This document shows, piece by piece, positions 16,320-26,380 of a DNA stretch of 42,701 nt. Made by a program: the position numbers and the translations under genes. Source of the stretch: Gammaproteobacteria bacterium (lineage in GTDB: Bacteria > Pseudomonadota > Gammaproteobacteria > Eutrophobiales > Eutrophobiaceae). The first letter of the stretch is position 1. The number at the start of each line of letters is the position of its first letter. The DNA is taken from NCBI GenBank assembly GCA_028819495.1, contig JAPPLI010000013.1, forward strand, positions 1 to 42,701, read 5' to 3'. The notes beneath the pieces were generated by a model. That model made no database searches. It saw nothing but the letters and a program-made list of their open reading frames with translations, and was not told where the DNA came from.

Positions 16320-16351
16320 AGACTTGCGCAAGATTCAATTTCAGCGAAGAA

Positions 16352-17509
16352 TTACCCGACCGCGTCCCGCAACTGTTCCACCTTGTCCGTTATTTCCCAG
16401 GTGAAGTCAGGTTCTTCGCGGCCGAAATGGCCGTAGGCCGCTGTCTGCCGGTAGATGGGCCGCAGCAGATCCAGTTCACAGATGATGGCCTTGGGGCGTA
16501 GATCGAAGATGTCCTGCACCACAGCTTCGAGACGGGTTTCCGGGATGACGCCGGTGCCGAAGGTGTTGACCATCAGGCTGACCGGCCTGGCGACGCCGAT
16601 GGCATAGGCGATCTGGATCTCGCACCTGTCGGCCAGGCCCGCGGCAACGATATGTTTGGCGACGTAGCGCGCCGCGTACGCGGCCGAGCGGTCCACCTTG
16701 GACGGGTCCTTGCCGGAAAAAGCGCCGCCGCCGTGGTGGGCGATACCGCCATAGGTATCCACGATGATCTTCCTGCCGGTGAGACCGGTGTCGCCTGCCG
16801 GACCGCCGATAACGAAACGGCCGGTCGGGTTGACCAAGTAACGGGTTTTGGCGGAGAGCATATCGGTGGGCAGGACCGGTTTGATGAGTTCCTCGATAAC
16901 CGCTTCGGTCACGTCGTCATGGCTGACGTCCGCATCATGCTGGGTGGACAGGATCACCGTATCGACTGCGGCAGGCTCGCCGTCCTCGTACAACACGCTG
17001 ACCTGGGACTTTGCATCAGGCCGCAGCCAGGGCAACTTTCCGGACTTTCTGACCTCGGCCTGTTTTTTCACCAGCCGATGCGCATAGGTAATGGGGAACG
17101 GCATCAACACGTCGGTCTCATTGCAGGCATAGCCGAACATGAGGCCCTGGTCGCCGGCGCCCTGGTCCAGGTCAATTCCCTCTCCCTCGTTCACACCCTG
17201 GGCAATATCCGGTGACTGTTTATCAATCGACATCAACACCGAACAACCGTTTGCGTCAAACCCCATCTCCGATGAGTCATACCCTATCTCCCTGATGGTC
17301 TGTCTGGCCACTTCCGGATAGTCGATATTTCCCTGAGAGGTGATCTCGCCGGACAACATCACCATACCTGTCGTAACCAGGGTTTCACAGGCAACCCGCG
17401 AACGGATGTCCTGTTCCAGCAACGCATCAAGAATCGCATCGGAAACCTGGTCGGCGACCTTGTCCGGATGGCCTTCCGAGACGGATTCCGAGGTGAACAG
17501 GTAATTCAT
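16352..17509 (-). CDS. metK: S-adenosylmethionine synthetase
   Basis: A protein of 385 residues, standard length. It makes SAM from methionine and ATP. Motifs are SEGHPDK (11-17) in the ATP/Mg site, the hexapeptide [11 protein letters not shown] and the P-loop-like [16 protein letters not shown]. It is transcribed toward the accessory island. In many Proteobacteria metK, ahcY and metF are neighbours, so the 12 kb separating metK from ahcY here looks inserted. A TAGAAT -10-like box lies near 17540 on the minus strand, but its -35 is weak. Confidence 0.97.
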   Translation of the reverse strand: MNYLFTSESVSEGHPDKVADQVSDAILDALLEQDIRSRVACETLVTTGMVMLSGEITSQGNIDYPEVARQTIREIGYDSSEMGFDANGCSVLMSIDKQSPDIAQGVNEGEGIDLDQGAGDQGLMFGYACNETDVLMPFPITYAHRLVKKQAEVRKSGKLPWLRPDAKSQVSVLYEDGEPAAVDTVILSTQHDADVSHDDVTEAVIEELIKPVLPTDMLSAKTRYLVNPTGRFVIGGPAGDTGLTGRKIIVDTYGGIAHHGGGAFSGKDPSKVDRSAAYAARYVAKHIVAAGLADRCEIQIAYAIGVARPVSLMVNTFGTGVIPETRLEAVVQDIFDLRPKAIICELDLLRPIYRQTAAYGHFGREEPDFTWEITDKVEQLRDAVG

Positions 17510-17637
17510 GAGCGGGACTCCCGGTTGAGTGAACGGCCATTCTAACGAGTTATCGGGGAATTTTACAGGCGTTTTGGGTTATACTTGAGTAAGGGTCACA
17601 TTGAATTCAGAGTGCGCAGTTGATACATCGGCAGCCT

Positions 17638-18927
17638 ATGAAGAACGCTCTTCAATTACGAGAAGAACTCATTGCCAAAGCAGAGGACAACAGCGCATTC
17701 CGCTCCCGCCTGATAGAGAACCCGAAAAAAACGATCGAGCAGGAGTTAGGCGTGACTCTTGCCGAAGACCATGATATCGAAGTGCACGAGGAGACGCCCA
17801 CGACTGCGCACCTGGTGCTGCCCGCCCAAAGCAGGTACAGCAAGGCCGAGCGGGAAGAGGCAAAGACCAGCGGCAATTCCCCGGAGTTCCTGAAAAAGAC
17901 ATTACACGACCCCGCGCCGCCGGCTCGCCCCCCCGTTGATGAACACGCTGCTACCGCGGTCAGGACCAGACCGGGGACACGCGAGGCCCCGGCCGAGGCA
18001 GGAAGGGTGGCAATCCAGCGTGGTCTCACATTTCTGGAAACTGCCGTCAAGGAGGATGGGATATGGCCTTCAGTCAGATATATGCTCTCCAACCCGGACG
18101 GTCCCCGGCACTGGGAACGAACCCCTTTCCTGTCCGCGCTGGGCGCGCTGGCCCTTGAACGCTGCCGCGACGACCGGGCCAAAACCCTTCGAATCCGCAC
18201 AAGGGAGTATCTTCTTAACAGCGTCGAGTATCCCGGAGTGTGGCGCTACTGGCGCCACCTGCCTCCCGATCTCGACAGTACGTCACTCTGCTCACTTGCC
18301 CTGGGACCTCACCCCTGGTTTTTGACAGGCCGGAATGTCGACCGCATTCTGAAATACCGTGACGATGAAGGCCGCTTTCTGACATGGATGAACGCAAAAG
18401 ATGAGCCGGTAGTGCTTCCCGCCTTTCGCAGCGATGCCGACCTGGTAGTCAACGCAAACACTATCGCGTACCTGGGCGACCATCCGGAAACCAGGGACGC
18501 GCAACGGTGGGTTCAGGCTTCGATCGAAGCAGGCAGCACGACTCGCCGTTCCGCGTGGTATCCGGATTCGATGGCGCTCTATTATGCAACAGCCCGTGCA
18601 AGCGTTTATGCAAAGCCCGCCTTCACCGATCTGAAACCCGCGTTGGCGGACAGGATCAGGAACTGCGGAGACGCCGGGGGAGACTTCGGCGATATCCTGC
18701 TTACCGCCCAGGCGATAGCGGCGTTGGACATGATCGGAGACCTGAAAAAAAAAGAAGCCCGGCATTCCCTGGAGAGGTTCGTTGATTCGCAACGCCCTGA
18801 CGGGAGTTGGCCGGAATATCTCGCGTGGGACATAGGACATCCCAGTGTAGGAATAGCATCCGAAGCATTGACCACCGCGTTCTGCATTGAAGCCCTGGAG
18901 AGCTGTCTCCGCAATGAATACGAATAA
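17638..18927 (+). CDS. NHLP leader fused to squalene-cyclase-like alpha/alpha toroid
   Basis: A protein of 429 residues from the ATG at 17638 (a TTG at 17620 adds six). Residues 1-65 are a nitrile-hydratase-like leader peptide (NHLP) domain: FRSRLIENPKKT, then LGVTLAEDHDIEVHEE and AHLVLP. It aligns block by block with the precursor at 29782. A Pro-rich linker follows (about 95-120), then a terpene-cyclase/prenyltransferase-type toroid (about 125-425) with repeats such as DGIWPSV, WRYWRHLP and DGSWPEY. The class II cyclase DxDD is not present; ADLVVNANT stands in that region, so activity is uncertain. It is the first gene of the RiPP operon and overlaps the FAD enzyme gene by 14 bases. Confidence 0.8.
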   Translation: MKNALQLREELIAKAEDNSAFRSRLIENPKKTIEQELGVTLAEDHDIEVHEETPTTAHLVLPAQSRYSKAEREEAKTSGNSPEFLKKTLHDPAPPARPPVDEHAATAVRTRPGTREAPAEAGRVAIQRGLTFLETAVKEDGIWPSVRYMLSNPDGPRHWERTPFLSALGALALERCRDDRAKTLRIRTREYLLNSVEYPGVWRYWRHLPPDLDSTSLCSLALGPHPWFLTGRNVDRILKYRDDEGRFLTWMNAKDEPVVLPAFRSDADLVVNANTIAYLGDHPETRDAQRWVQASIEAGSTTRRSAWYPDSMALYYATARASVYAKPAFTDLKPALADRIRNCGDAGGDFGDILLTAQAIAALDMIGDLKKKEARHSLERFVDSQRPDGSWPEYLAWDIGHPSVGIASEALTTAFCIEALESCLRNEYE

Positions 18928-20293
18928 ACCGAAAATCATCATTGTCGGCGGCGGTGTTTCGGGCCTGTCGGCGGCCTATACCCTGCTCAAGTACCAGGAT
19001 AAGCTTGAGGTTACCGTACTGGAAGCGTCTGATCGCGCCGGCGGCCGTATGGCAGGTGAAGAAGTTGACGGTTTTCATGTCTATACCGGCGCTTCAGTTT
19101 TCCACGAATCATTCAGGACGGTCAGAAGCCTGGCAAAAAACCTGGGTGTTACCCTGAAATTGAGCCCTCGAGAGAAAGGCGGCCATATCTACCGCAATGG
19201 GAAGCTATGGGGCCTGTATATGGGAGGTTCGTTGAAACAGATGTTAACAACCATCCGGACAATTCTTTCCTTCAAGCTGATTTCACCGAAGGGAATGTGG
19301 CAATCCATGAGGTTTTTCAGACTGCTGAACGCCCGCGGCAAGGATCTCGACCTTGAGGATCATTCACGCATGTTGGATCTGGATAGCGCCGATAGTTTTG
19401 CCGCATTTATGGAAGCGAATTCCATGACTGATTACCTGGAAGAGTCGGGCCAGGTTGACATAAGCTGTTTTACCGCAGGCTACCCGGAACAGGTTGGCGC
19501 GGCTTTGGGCATGGCGCTGATTTGGACCTGGTCCTTCAAGCCGTCCACACGTTCCTTGCTGCCAGAAAAAGGTATCGGAGAATTTACCAAGGCCCTGATT
19601 AACGCATGTGCGGAAAATATTATTTTTTCTACCCCTGTTGAGCGCATAATTCTTGAAGAGGGAACAGCAAAAGGGGTCATAACAAGGGAAGGTGATTTCA
19701 TCAGGGCCGATGGGGTAATATGTGCCACTACCGCCACTACGGCCTGCAAAATAACTCCTGATATGCCGGTTGAGATCAGCAGCGTTTTAAGCCGCGTCAC
19801 GTATTCTTCCTGCTGTTACCTGGCAATCGGACTTGACACGAACATACTTCCGGAAGGGTCCCATGCAGCGGTTTTTCCAAAACAATCCGGAAGCTTGCTG
19901 ACAATGGTAAGCAACCTGGAATCAATGGCCCCCAAAGCAGCGCCGGAGGGTAAAACCCTGGTGCATGCACTGGTGATTGATGAACAAGCCAGGGAGCTTT
20001 TTTCCTTAAGCGATGCGAAAATAGAAAAACGGATAATCGATGAAATGCGAAAATACTTTCCTGCCATGCCCGAAAGACCTCTTTTTACGCGTGTTTATCG
20101 CTGGCCCGAGGCGCTGGCGCTGGCACATGGCGGAATTCTGAATGCAATTTATGATATGCGCCGGCAAAAACCGGATGGACTTGAAGGCTTGTTTCTTGCA
20201 GGTGACTACATGAGAATGCCTGTGAGCAATGGAGCGATGCTGAGCGGTGTTGACGCTGCCGAGAAGTGCGCCTCGTTTGTATTTAACAGGTAG
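18914..20293 (+). CDS. FAD-dependent amine-oxidase/phytoene-desaturase-like enzyme
   Basis: About 459 residues from the ATG at 18914. An N-terminal FAD-binding Rossmann motif, GGGVSGLSAAY (about 10-20), is followed by EASDRAGGRM. A C-terminal FAD motif reads GLFLAGDYMRM and GAMLSGVDAAEK. This is the flavin amine oxidase superfamily that includes phytoene and squalene desaturases (HpnE type) and protoporphyrinogen oxidase. Together with the preceding toroid protein it suggests isoprenoid chemistry. It could instead oxidise the azoline peptide, since no SagB-type dehydrogenase is in the locus. Its GC content is lower than that of the flanking genes. Confidence 0.82.
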   Translation: MNTNKPKIIIVGGGVSGLSAAYTLLKYQDKLEVTVLEASDRAGGRMAGEEVDGFHVYTGASVFHESFRTVRSLAKNLGVTLKLSPREKGGHIYRNGKLWGLYMGGSLKQMLTTIRTILSFKLISPKGMWQSMRFFRLLNARGKDLDLEDHSRMLDLDSADSFAAFMEANSMTDYLEESGQVDISCFTAGYPEQVGAALGMALIWTWSFKPSTRSLLPEKGIGEFTKALINACAENIIFSTPVERIILEEGTAKGVITREGDFIRADGVICATTATTACKITPDMPVEISSVLSRVTYSSCCYLAIGLDTNILPEGSHAAVFPKQSGSLLTMVSNLESMAPKAAPEGKTLVHALVIDEQARELFSLSDAKIEKRIIDEMRKYFPAMPERPLFTRVYRWPEALALAHGGILNAIYDMRRQKPDGLEGLFLAGDYMRMPVSNGAMLSGVDAAEKCASFVFNR

Positions 20294-20325
20294 TCCGAAA
20301 ATTGCTAAATGGGAGGCTGTAAACA

Positions 20326-21216
20326 ATGTTTAACAACACTTTTCTCGAAGATGCTATTGCCAACAAAAACAAACGCCAGCAACTTGACCATCTTCTGAGG
20401 ATAACTGTGCCTCACGAACGTATCATCCTGGCCGGGATCGGACTTGTCCTGCTCGCGCTCTCTGCATGGGCGCTGTTCGGCAGCGTCACCCGAAGCATTA
20501 CACTGGACGGTGTCCTGGTCAAGCCGGGGAACCGCCACGAGATAGTCACGACGGAACCCGGATACCTGGCAGAATACCTGGCTGCACCTGGAGACCGCGT
20601 GAAGGCAGGAGGGACGATTGCCCGGCAGAGCGTACCGGAACTGGACCGCGAGACAGCAGCGCTGCACAATCGCGTGAACTTGCTGGAGTCGGAAATCAGG
20701 CAGTCGGGCGGAGATGACAGTGCCCTGAGTTCACTGTTGGCATCGACCAAGGTGGCATTGTTGCAAATGGAGGCACAGCGTTCCGCTCGGGAATTGATAA
20801 CCGGCCAGAGCGATGGAGAGATCATGGCCCTGCTCTCGGCCCCCGGCGAATATCTACCGGCCGGCACTGCCGTTGCGCTGCTCCGGGACGGGGAGCAACG
20901 ATCACCGCACGCGGTAATACGGGTTGACCCGCAGGTGGCTCACCGCATTCAAAACGGTATGCGTGCTTCGGTTGAAGTAGTGATGCCCGATGGTGCATTG
21001 CGTCGATTGGACGGAGAGGTTATATCAGTGAACCCCGGGCCGTTGCCGGACTGGTTGGCTGTACTGCCGCCCGCCGTTACCGGCGGCGTGTATCGCGTTG
21101 ATGTTGCTTTTCAGCAAGCCCCGGTCTTCTCCGTACCGGACGGCACCCCGTGCCGTATCCGCATTATTTTTGACAGCCACCCGCCGGCCGCGCTGTTCAA
21201 TCCCGGACGGTCCTGA
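20326..21216 (+). CDS. NHLM-type bacteriocin secretion protein (HlyD-like)
   Basis: A protein of 296 residues with one membrane helix (about 32-52, IILAGIGLVLLALSAWALFG) and a periplasmic part. The lipoyl-like hairpin begins at GNRHEIVTTEPGYLAEYLAA and returns at APGEYLPAGTAVALLRDG. The coiled coil between is short (about 105-150), as in NHLM-system adaptors that work with the leader-peptidase ABC exporters. GGGAGG precedes the ATG. It abuts the ABC transporter gene: TGA at 21214-21216, ATG at 21217. Confidence 0.85.
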   Translation: MFNNTFLEDAIANKNKRQQLDHLLRITVPHERIILAGIGLVLLALSAWALFGSVTRSITLDGVLVKPGNRHEIVTTEPGYLAEYLAAPGDRVKAGGTIARQSVPELDRETAALHNRVNLLESEIRQSGGDDSALSSLLASTKVALLQMEAQRSARELITGQSDGEIMALLSAPGEYLPAGTAVALLRDGEQRSPHAVIRVDPQVAHRIQNGMRASVEVVMPDGALRRLDGEVISVNPGPLPDWLAVLPPAVTGGVYRVDVAFQQAPVFSVPDGTPCRIRIIFDSHPPAALFNPGRS

Positions 21217-23439
21217 ATGTTTTCCCGAATCCAAAACGCAATAAGAGGATTGAACAGAGAGCCTGTAAAAGATCGCAGCAAGCGGCGCGTCAGCACCCCA
21301 TTGCTGATGCAGTCACATATGACCGAGTGCGCAGCTGCATCCCTGGGCAGTGTGCTTGGCTATTTCGGACGCTGGGTGCCGTTATCGGAGTTGCGCGAAA
21401 GATGCGAGGTCAGCCGGGACGGTTCCACTGCCGCGGGCATTGCGCGGGCCGCCAGGCATTACGGCCTGGAGTGTAGCGGATGGCATGGAAAGGTAAACCA
21501 ACTCAAGAAGCTGCCGTTGCCGCTTATCCTGTTCTGGGAGCTTAACCACTTCCTCATACTGGAAGGTTTTGATGGAAAATGGTTCTATCTCAACGACCCG
21601 GCGCTTGGCCGCCGCAAGCTGTCCGAGGAAGAATTCGCCAGGGGCTTTTCCGGAGTTGCACTGCGCTTCAGTACCGGTCCGGCTTTTCGGCGCGAGGGCA
21701 GCCGGTTCAATATAATGCAACGCATCCCGCTCTGGCTGCGCGGTTCCCGGAACGCGCTGGCCAACCTGGTTTTATGTGGCCTGTTGCTGGCCTTACTGGC
21801 CCTTGTCACACCGGCGATATTGGCTGTATTTGTGGATCAGGTGTTGGGCGAGAACGAGCCATGGGGCGGACTGGTGGCCGCAGCAATGGCTATCTCCGCT
21901 ATCCTCGTCTATTGTCTTACCTGGCTGAAGCAGCGCTGGTTGCAACGCCTGGCCGTGCGGATTTCAGTGGTCGCGGGAAACCGTGCCTTGTCGCAATTGC
22001 TGCGTTTACCTGTTAATTTTTTCAACCACCGGCTCACAGGCGAATTGACCACGCGCGTCCTGTCCATTGACAAGATAGCAAAAGGCTTGACAAACCATTT
22101 CGCCGGGTTGTTGATCGAGATAGTGATGAGTGCGGTATTCCTGCTTGTCATGCTGGCATACGATACGGCACTGGCGCTGATCGTACTGGGTCTGGCCGTA
22201 TTGAATGCCGTTTTTGCGGGCCTGGTAACCCGGCTTCGAATCGACAAGAGTCATGCATTGCGACAAGAACAAGCGTTATTGCTGGGTGTGGGTATGCTGA
22301 TGATGCAACAGACGGATACCATGCGAATGACCGCCGAGGATGACAGCTACTTTTCGCGCTGGAGCGGCCACCAGGCCCGCGAGTTGGCTGCACGCCAGTC
22401 CTTCTCTGAACTCAGCCACATCAACGCGACACTGCCGGGTCTGTTCCTGATCCTGAGCAATGCCGCAGTGCTTGCTATCGGGGCAGTCCAGGTCATGGCA
22501 GGAGAAATGACCCTGGGTATCCTCGTGGGTTTCTACATTATAGCGGGCATGTTCCTGGAACCCATAGGGCGTTTTGTTGAATTAGCCGATGACCGTCAGG
22601 AGATGGAAACTGATTTGCAACGTCTGGACGATATAACGGAAACCCCGGAAGATCCAAATTTGTCGCACCGGCAGCAGACAACGGAGACCATCGCCACACT
22701 GGACGGACGGTTGCGACTGACCGGCCAACTGGAACTGCGTGGAATTACTTTTGGTTACAGTCCCGGCAGACCTGCATTGCTCAAGGATTTCAACCTGGAA
22801 CTAAAACCGGGACAAAGGGTGGCTATTGTCGGCCCAAGCGGGTCAGGGAAGTCAACAATCTCGCGACTGGTCGCCGGGTTCTATCAGCCCTGGTCCGGCG
22901 AAATCCTGTTCGATGGCCGTCCAAGACGGGAAATACCCAACGAAGTGATGTCACGTTCCCTTGCAATGGTGGATCAGCACATTACCCTCTTCTCCGGTAG
23001 CCTGCGTGAAAATATTACTCTGTGGAACCCGGCTGTTCCGGACGATGACCTGATTGCCGCGGCCAGGGACGCGTGCATCCACGACGAAATCCTCGGCCGT
23101 CCGTTCGGCTATGCGGCGCAGGTGGATGAAAACGGAGGCAATTTCAGTGGTGGACAGCGACAGCGACTCGAGATTGCCCGGGCGCTGGTAGGCAACCCTA
23201 CAATTCTGATACTCGATGAGGCAACGAGCGCACTTGATGCCGCCAGTGAAGAATTGATTGATGACGCGCTGCGGCGGCGCGGAGTCAGTTGCCTGATCAT
23301 CGCCCACCGCTTAAGTACGGTGCGGGACTGTGACGAGATCATTGTCCTCGATAAAGGGGAAGTAGTACAGCGCGGTGACCATGACGAACTGATGGTGGAT
23401 GAAAACGGGTTGTATCACCGCCTGGTCAAGGCTGGTTGA
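21217..23439 (+). CDS. NHLM-type ABC exporter with C39 leader peptidase
   Basis: A protein of 740 residues. The N-terminal peptidase C39 has Cys38 (MTECAAASLG), His111 (NHFLILEGFDG) and Asp127 (LNDPALG). A six-helix membrane domain spans about 165-460. The nucleotide-binding domain has GPSGSGKST (about 538), SGGQRQR (about 643) and LDEATSALD (about 667). It cleaves the leader after a double-Gly-like site and exports the core. The likely substrate is the NHLP precursor at 29782, whose leader ends Ala-Ala-Gly. All catalytic residues are present. Confidence 0.93.
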   Translation: MFSRIQNAIRGLNREPVKDRSKRRVSTPLLMQSHMTECAAASLGSVLGYFGRWVPLSELRERCEVSRDGSTAAGIARAARHYGLECSGWHGKVNQLKKLPLPLILFWELNHFLILEGFDGKWFYLNDPALGRRKLSEEEFARGFSGVALRFSTGPAFRREGSRFNIMQRIPLWLRGSRNALANLVLCGLLLALLALVTPAILAVFVDQVLGENEPWGGLVAAAMAISAILVYCLTWLKQRWLQRLAVRISVVAGNRALSQLLRLPVNFFNHRLTGELTTRVLSIDKIAKGLTNHFAGLLIEIVMSAVFLLVMLAYDTALALIVLGLAVLNAVFAGLVTRLRIDKSHALRQEQALLLGVGMLMMQQTDTMRMTAEDDSYFSRWSGHQARELAARQSFSELSHINATLPGLFLILSNAAVLAIGAVQVMAGEMTLGILVGFYIIAGMFLEPIGRFVELADDRQEMETDLQRLDDITETPEDPNLSHRQQTTETIATLDGRLRLTGQLELRGITFGYSPGRPALLKDFNLELKPGQRVAIVGPSGSGKSTISRLVAGFYQPWSGEILFDGRPRREIPNEVMSRSLAMVDQHITLFSGSLRENITLWNPAVPDDDLIAAARDACIHDEILGRPFGYAAQVDENGGNFSGGQRQRLEIARALVGNPTILILDEATSALDAASEELIDDALRRRGVSCLIIAHRLSTVRDCDEIIVLDKGEVVQRGDHDELMVDENGLYHRLVKAG

Positions 23440-23446
23440 GGTAAAC

Positions 23447-26362
23447 ATGGCGCCGAAAAACTCCTCACTTGCCGACCTCGCAGCCGCTTCAGGTGTAAAC
23501 GTGCAGTGCGCGGGGAATTTACCGCTGGATATGAGTGATCCGCATTCCGTCTGGATCATCGACAAAGGCGCAGTCGACCTGTTTCTGGTGGAGAGGCTGA
23601 ATGGCGTGGAGCAATCCGCTCCGCAGCATGTGTTACGCGCGGATTGTGGCCGCCTCCTGCCCGGTGTTGCCTCGCAATCCGGAGACACAACCCTCGGACT
23701 GATTGCAAAAGGATTGCCGGGTACAGTCCTGAAACGTCTCCCGGTCGACAGTCTGGCAGCAATTCCCAACGCGGAACTGGCAGAGCATGTTGATTCATGG
23801 CTCATAGACGTATCGGCGATGCTGTCACGAGATGTAATGCACTACCCGCGGCCGGACGAACTCGTCGAACCGGAAAAGGTTCCAACGACCAGGAACGGCA
23901 CGCTTTCAACACGACGCAGCGTAGTATGGGTCTCACAGCCGCCTGCGGAATCCGGGTTGTTCATGGACCTGATAGATCCGACAGACGGATCGTTTGCCGG
24001 CGGAACTGCTCAGGGCGCGCTGCCCCTTACTCCGGTCAGCTGGCTTACATTGATGGAACCGGTCGAACTTTCCACCTGGTCGTCAGAAACTCTCGCTGAA
24101 AAAAACCTGCTGCTATCCGCCCTGGCAAATTTCCACTCGATGGCGTTCTTACTGGAGCGCCTCAACCGCAGTCTGGCGGTTATCGATCAGGCGAACCTTG
24201 GGAAAGCCCGGACAACCGTGCGCCGCACCGACGAGGAAAACGCTCGCAGGAACCTGTTCAACCTGTACGGTCTGTTGCAGGAGGAAGGCGCCGATGCTGA
24301 TGACATGTTGCTGCTTGAAGCCTTGCGTATCATCGGCCGCCATGAAGGGATTGAATTCAAATGGCCGGAACGAAAGGACCCTTCCGGGCCCCGCGTGCCC
24401 CTGGATGATGTATTGGATGCATCCGGAGTGCGCGCCAGACGGGTACGACTCGATGTGAAAGACCGGTGGTGGATAGGCGACAGCGGCGCGATGTTGTCCT
24501 TCCGCGAGGAGGATAACCGGCCGGTGGTTTTGCTGCCCGGATTGCTGGGACACTATCTTGAGGTAGATCCGATTGGCGGACGCAAGGCCAGGATCACGAC
24601 CGAACGCGCCGCATCGCATCATACACACGCATGGTTGTTTTATCAGCCACTGGGATCAGCCAGTGTTGAACCGCGAAGTTTGTTGAAGCTCGCCTCACAG
24701 GGGCAGGCTGCCGACTCCGTACGCTTTATGACAACCGGACTACTGAGCGGTCTTATCATGTTGCTGCCGGCTGTGGTATTGGGCTTCATTGCCGACGAGG
24801 TGCTTCCTAATAAAGAAATCAGCCTGTTGTATTCAACAACAGCAGCACTTGCCGTGTTCGCCCTGATCGGGGCAATGATGCACGTCCTGGAGGGAACCGC
24901 GTTGATGCGTATCGAAGGCCGGGCTGCATCCCGTATCGAAGCTGCATTCTGGGACCGTTTGCTACGTTTGCCACCAGGTCTCCTGCGTAAATACACCGCA
25001 GGTGATCTCGCTATGCGGGGAATGACATTCCAGCAGTTGCGCGATGCGCTGCAAGGCGTGGTCGCCAATGCCGCACTATCGATCATTTTTCTGTCACCCG
25101 CGCTCGTCCTCGTTTTCTTCTATGACGCGATGCTGGGTGGCGTTACTGCTACCTTCGGAATATTGTCCCTGGTTATAACCGTGGCGCTGGGTCTTCGTCA
25201 GATAGCGCCACACAGGCGTGCGCTACGGGCTGCCCAGGGTCTGTCAGGCCGGCTGTTTCAGGTCATCAACGGTATCGCCAAGTTGCGTGTGGAGGGCGCG
25301 GAAGGGTCGGCATTTGCGGTATGGGCGCAGGATTATCGTGCGCAGAAAGATGCGGAGTTGGAACTGGGCGTCTGGGAAGCACGCTTGCAGGCATTCAGCG
25401 CCGCATTGCCATTCCTGGCCGGGGCGGTCCTGCTCCTGGCCACAACGCTCCTGGGTCGAGACACCATCTCGGTCGGGGACTTTCTCGTTGTCTTCACCGT
25501 TTTCATGGTGTTCCAGACGGCAGTAACACGCCTCGGCGCATCCTTCAGCGCCATTGCGACCATCGCTCCGGCATTGGAACAGGTTCGGCCATTCCTGGCC
25601 GAACCTCCGGAGATGACTGTTGAAGGAGAACCCGTTGAGACCCTGGGCGGTGACATTGTGTTCGACCATGTTTCTTTCCGCTACGACCCTGATGGTCCTT
25701 TAATCCTGGACGATGTATCGATTCATGCCCGTCCCGGTGAGTTCGTCGCCATTGCCGGCGAGTCAGGAGCAGGAAAGAGCACATTGTTCAGGCTTGCGCT
25801 CGGGTTGGACCAACCATCTTCCGGAGCAGTGTACTATGACAGGCGCGATCTGAAATACCTGAATATCAAGCAAGTGCGCCGGCAGATTGGCGCGGTCCCG
25901 CAGGATATACAACTTCATCCACTGGACCTGTGGGATAATATTGTCGGAGGTAATGAAGAAGCGGCTACCGAAGATGCGTGGCGGGCAGCACGTATCGCAG
26001 CGATCGACCAGGATATTGCCGCAATGCCGATGGGGATGTTGACGCCGGCGGGCGCCAACGTGACGTCGGGAGGTGAGAGCCAGCGTATCATGATTGCCCA
26101 CGCCCTGATTCGTAATCCCCGTATCCTGCTGCTCGACGAGGCTACAAACTGGTTGGACAATGACAACCAGTCCAAAATCATGGACAACTTTGCGCGCTTT
26201 ACCTCAACGCGGATTGTCATTGCCCACCGGCTTTCCACACTACGCCAGGCGGACCGAATCTATGTTATGCAGGCGGGCAAGGTGGTCCAGGAAGGGTCAT
26301 ATACCGAACTGGTTGAAACCAAAGGCGTATTTCAGGACCTGGTGCGCCGCCAGATAGTTTAA
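23447..26362 (+). CDS. NHLM-type ABC transporter, second ATP-binding/permease subunit
   Basis: About 971 residues from the ATG at 23447, seven bases after the previous stop. The long N-terminus (about 1-420) lacks a C39 peptidase and holds a region resembling the cyclic-nucleotide-like domain usual in this NHLM subunit. The membrane domain is about 430-700. The ATPase domain has GESGAGKST (about 770), a variant signature TSGGESQR (about 874) and LLDEATNWLD (about 897). It pairs with the upstream peptidase exporter, probably as a heterodimer with one non-canonical ATP site. Confidence 0.9.
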   Translation: MAPKNSSLADLAAASGVNVQCAGNLPLDMSDPHSVWIIDKGAVDLFLVERLNGVEQSAPQHVLRADCGRLLPGVASQSGDTTLGLIAKGLPGTVLKRLPVDSLAAIPNAELAEHVDSWLIDVSAMLSRDVMHYPRPDELVEPEKVPTTRNGTLSTRRSVVWVSQPPAESGLFMDLIDPTDGSFAGGTAQGALPLTPVSWLTLMEPVELSTWSSETLAEKNLLLSALANFHSMAFLLERLNRSLAVIDQANLGKARTTVRRTDEENARRNLFNLYGLLQEEGADADDMLLLEALRIIGRHEGIEFKWPERKDPSGPRVPLDDVLDASGVRARRVRLDVKDRWWIGDSGAMLSFREEDNRPVVLLPGLLGHYLEVDPIGGRKARITTERAASHHTHAWLFYQPLGSASVEPRSLLKLASQGQAADSVRFMTTGLLSGLIMLLPAVVLGFIADEVLPNKEISLLYSTTAALAVFALIGAMMHVLEGTALMRIEGRAASRIEAAFWDRLLRLPPGLLRKYTAGDLAMRGMTFQQLRDALQGVVANAALSIIFLSPALVLVFFYDAMLGGVTATFGILSLVITVALGLRQIAPHRRALRAAQGLSGRLFQVINGIAKLRVEGAEGSAFAVWAQDYRAQKDAELELGVWEARLQAFSAALPFLAGAVLLLATTLLGRDTISVGDFLVVFTVFMVFQTAVTRLGASFSAIATIAPALEQVRPFLAEPPEMTVEGEPVETLGGDIVFDHVSFRYDPDGPLILDDVSIHARPGEFVAIAGESGAGKSTLFRLALGLDQPSSGAVYYDRRDLKYLNIKQVRRQIGAVPQDIQLHPLDLWDNIVGGNEEAATEDAWRAARIAAIDQDIAAMPMGMLTPAGANVTSGGESQRIMIAHALIRNPRILLLDEATNWLDNDNQSKIMDNFARFTSTRIVIAHRLSTLRQADRIYVMQAGKVVQEGSYTELVETKGVFQDLVRRQIV

Positions 26363-26380
26363 TCCGGAGTTATTACGGAT

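Noticed and set aside
17580-17585. TATACT as -10 box for the leader-toroid gene
   Set aside because: No acceptable -35 is found 16-18 bases upstream (TTTACA is only 12 bases away), so I did not list it as a promoter.
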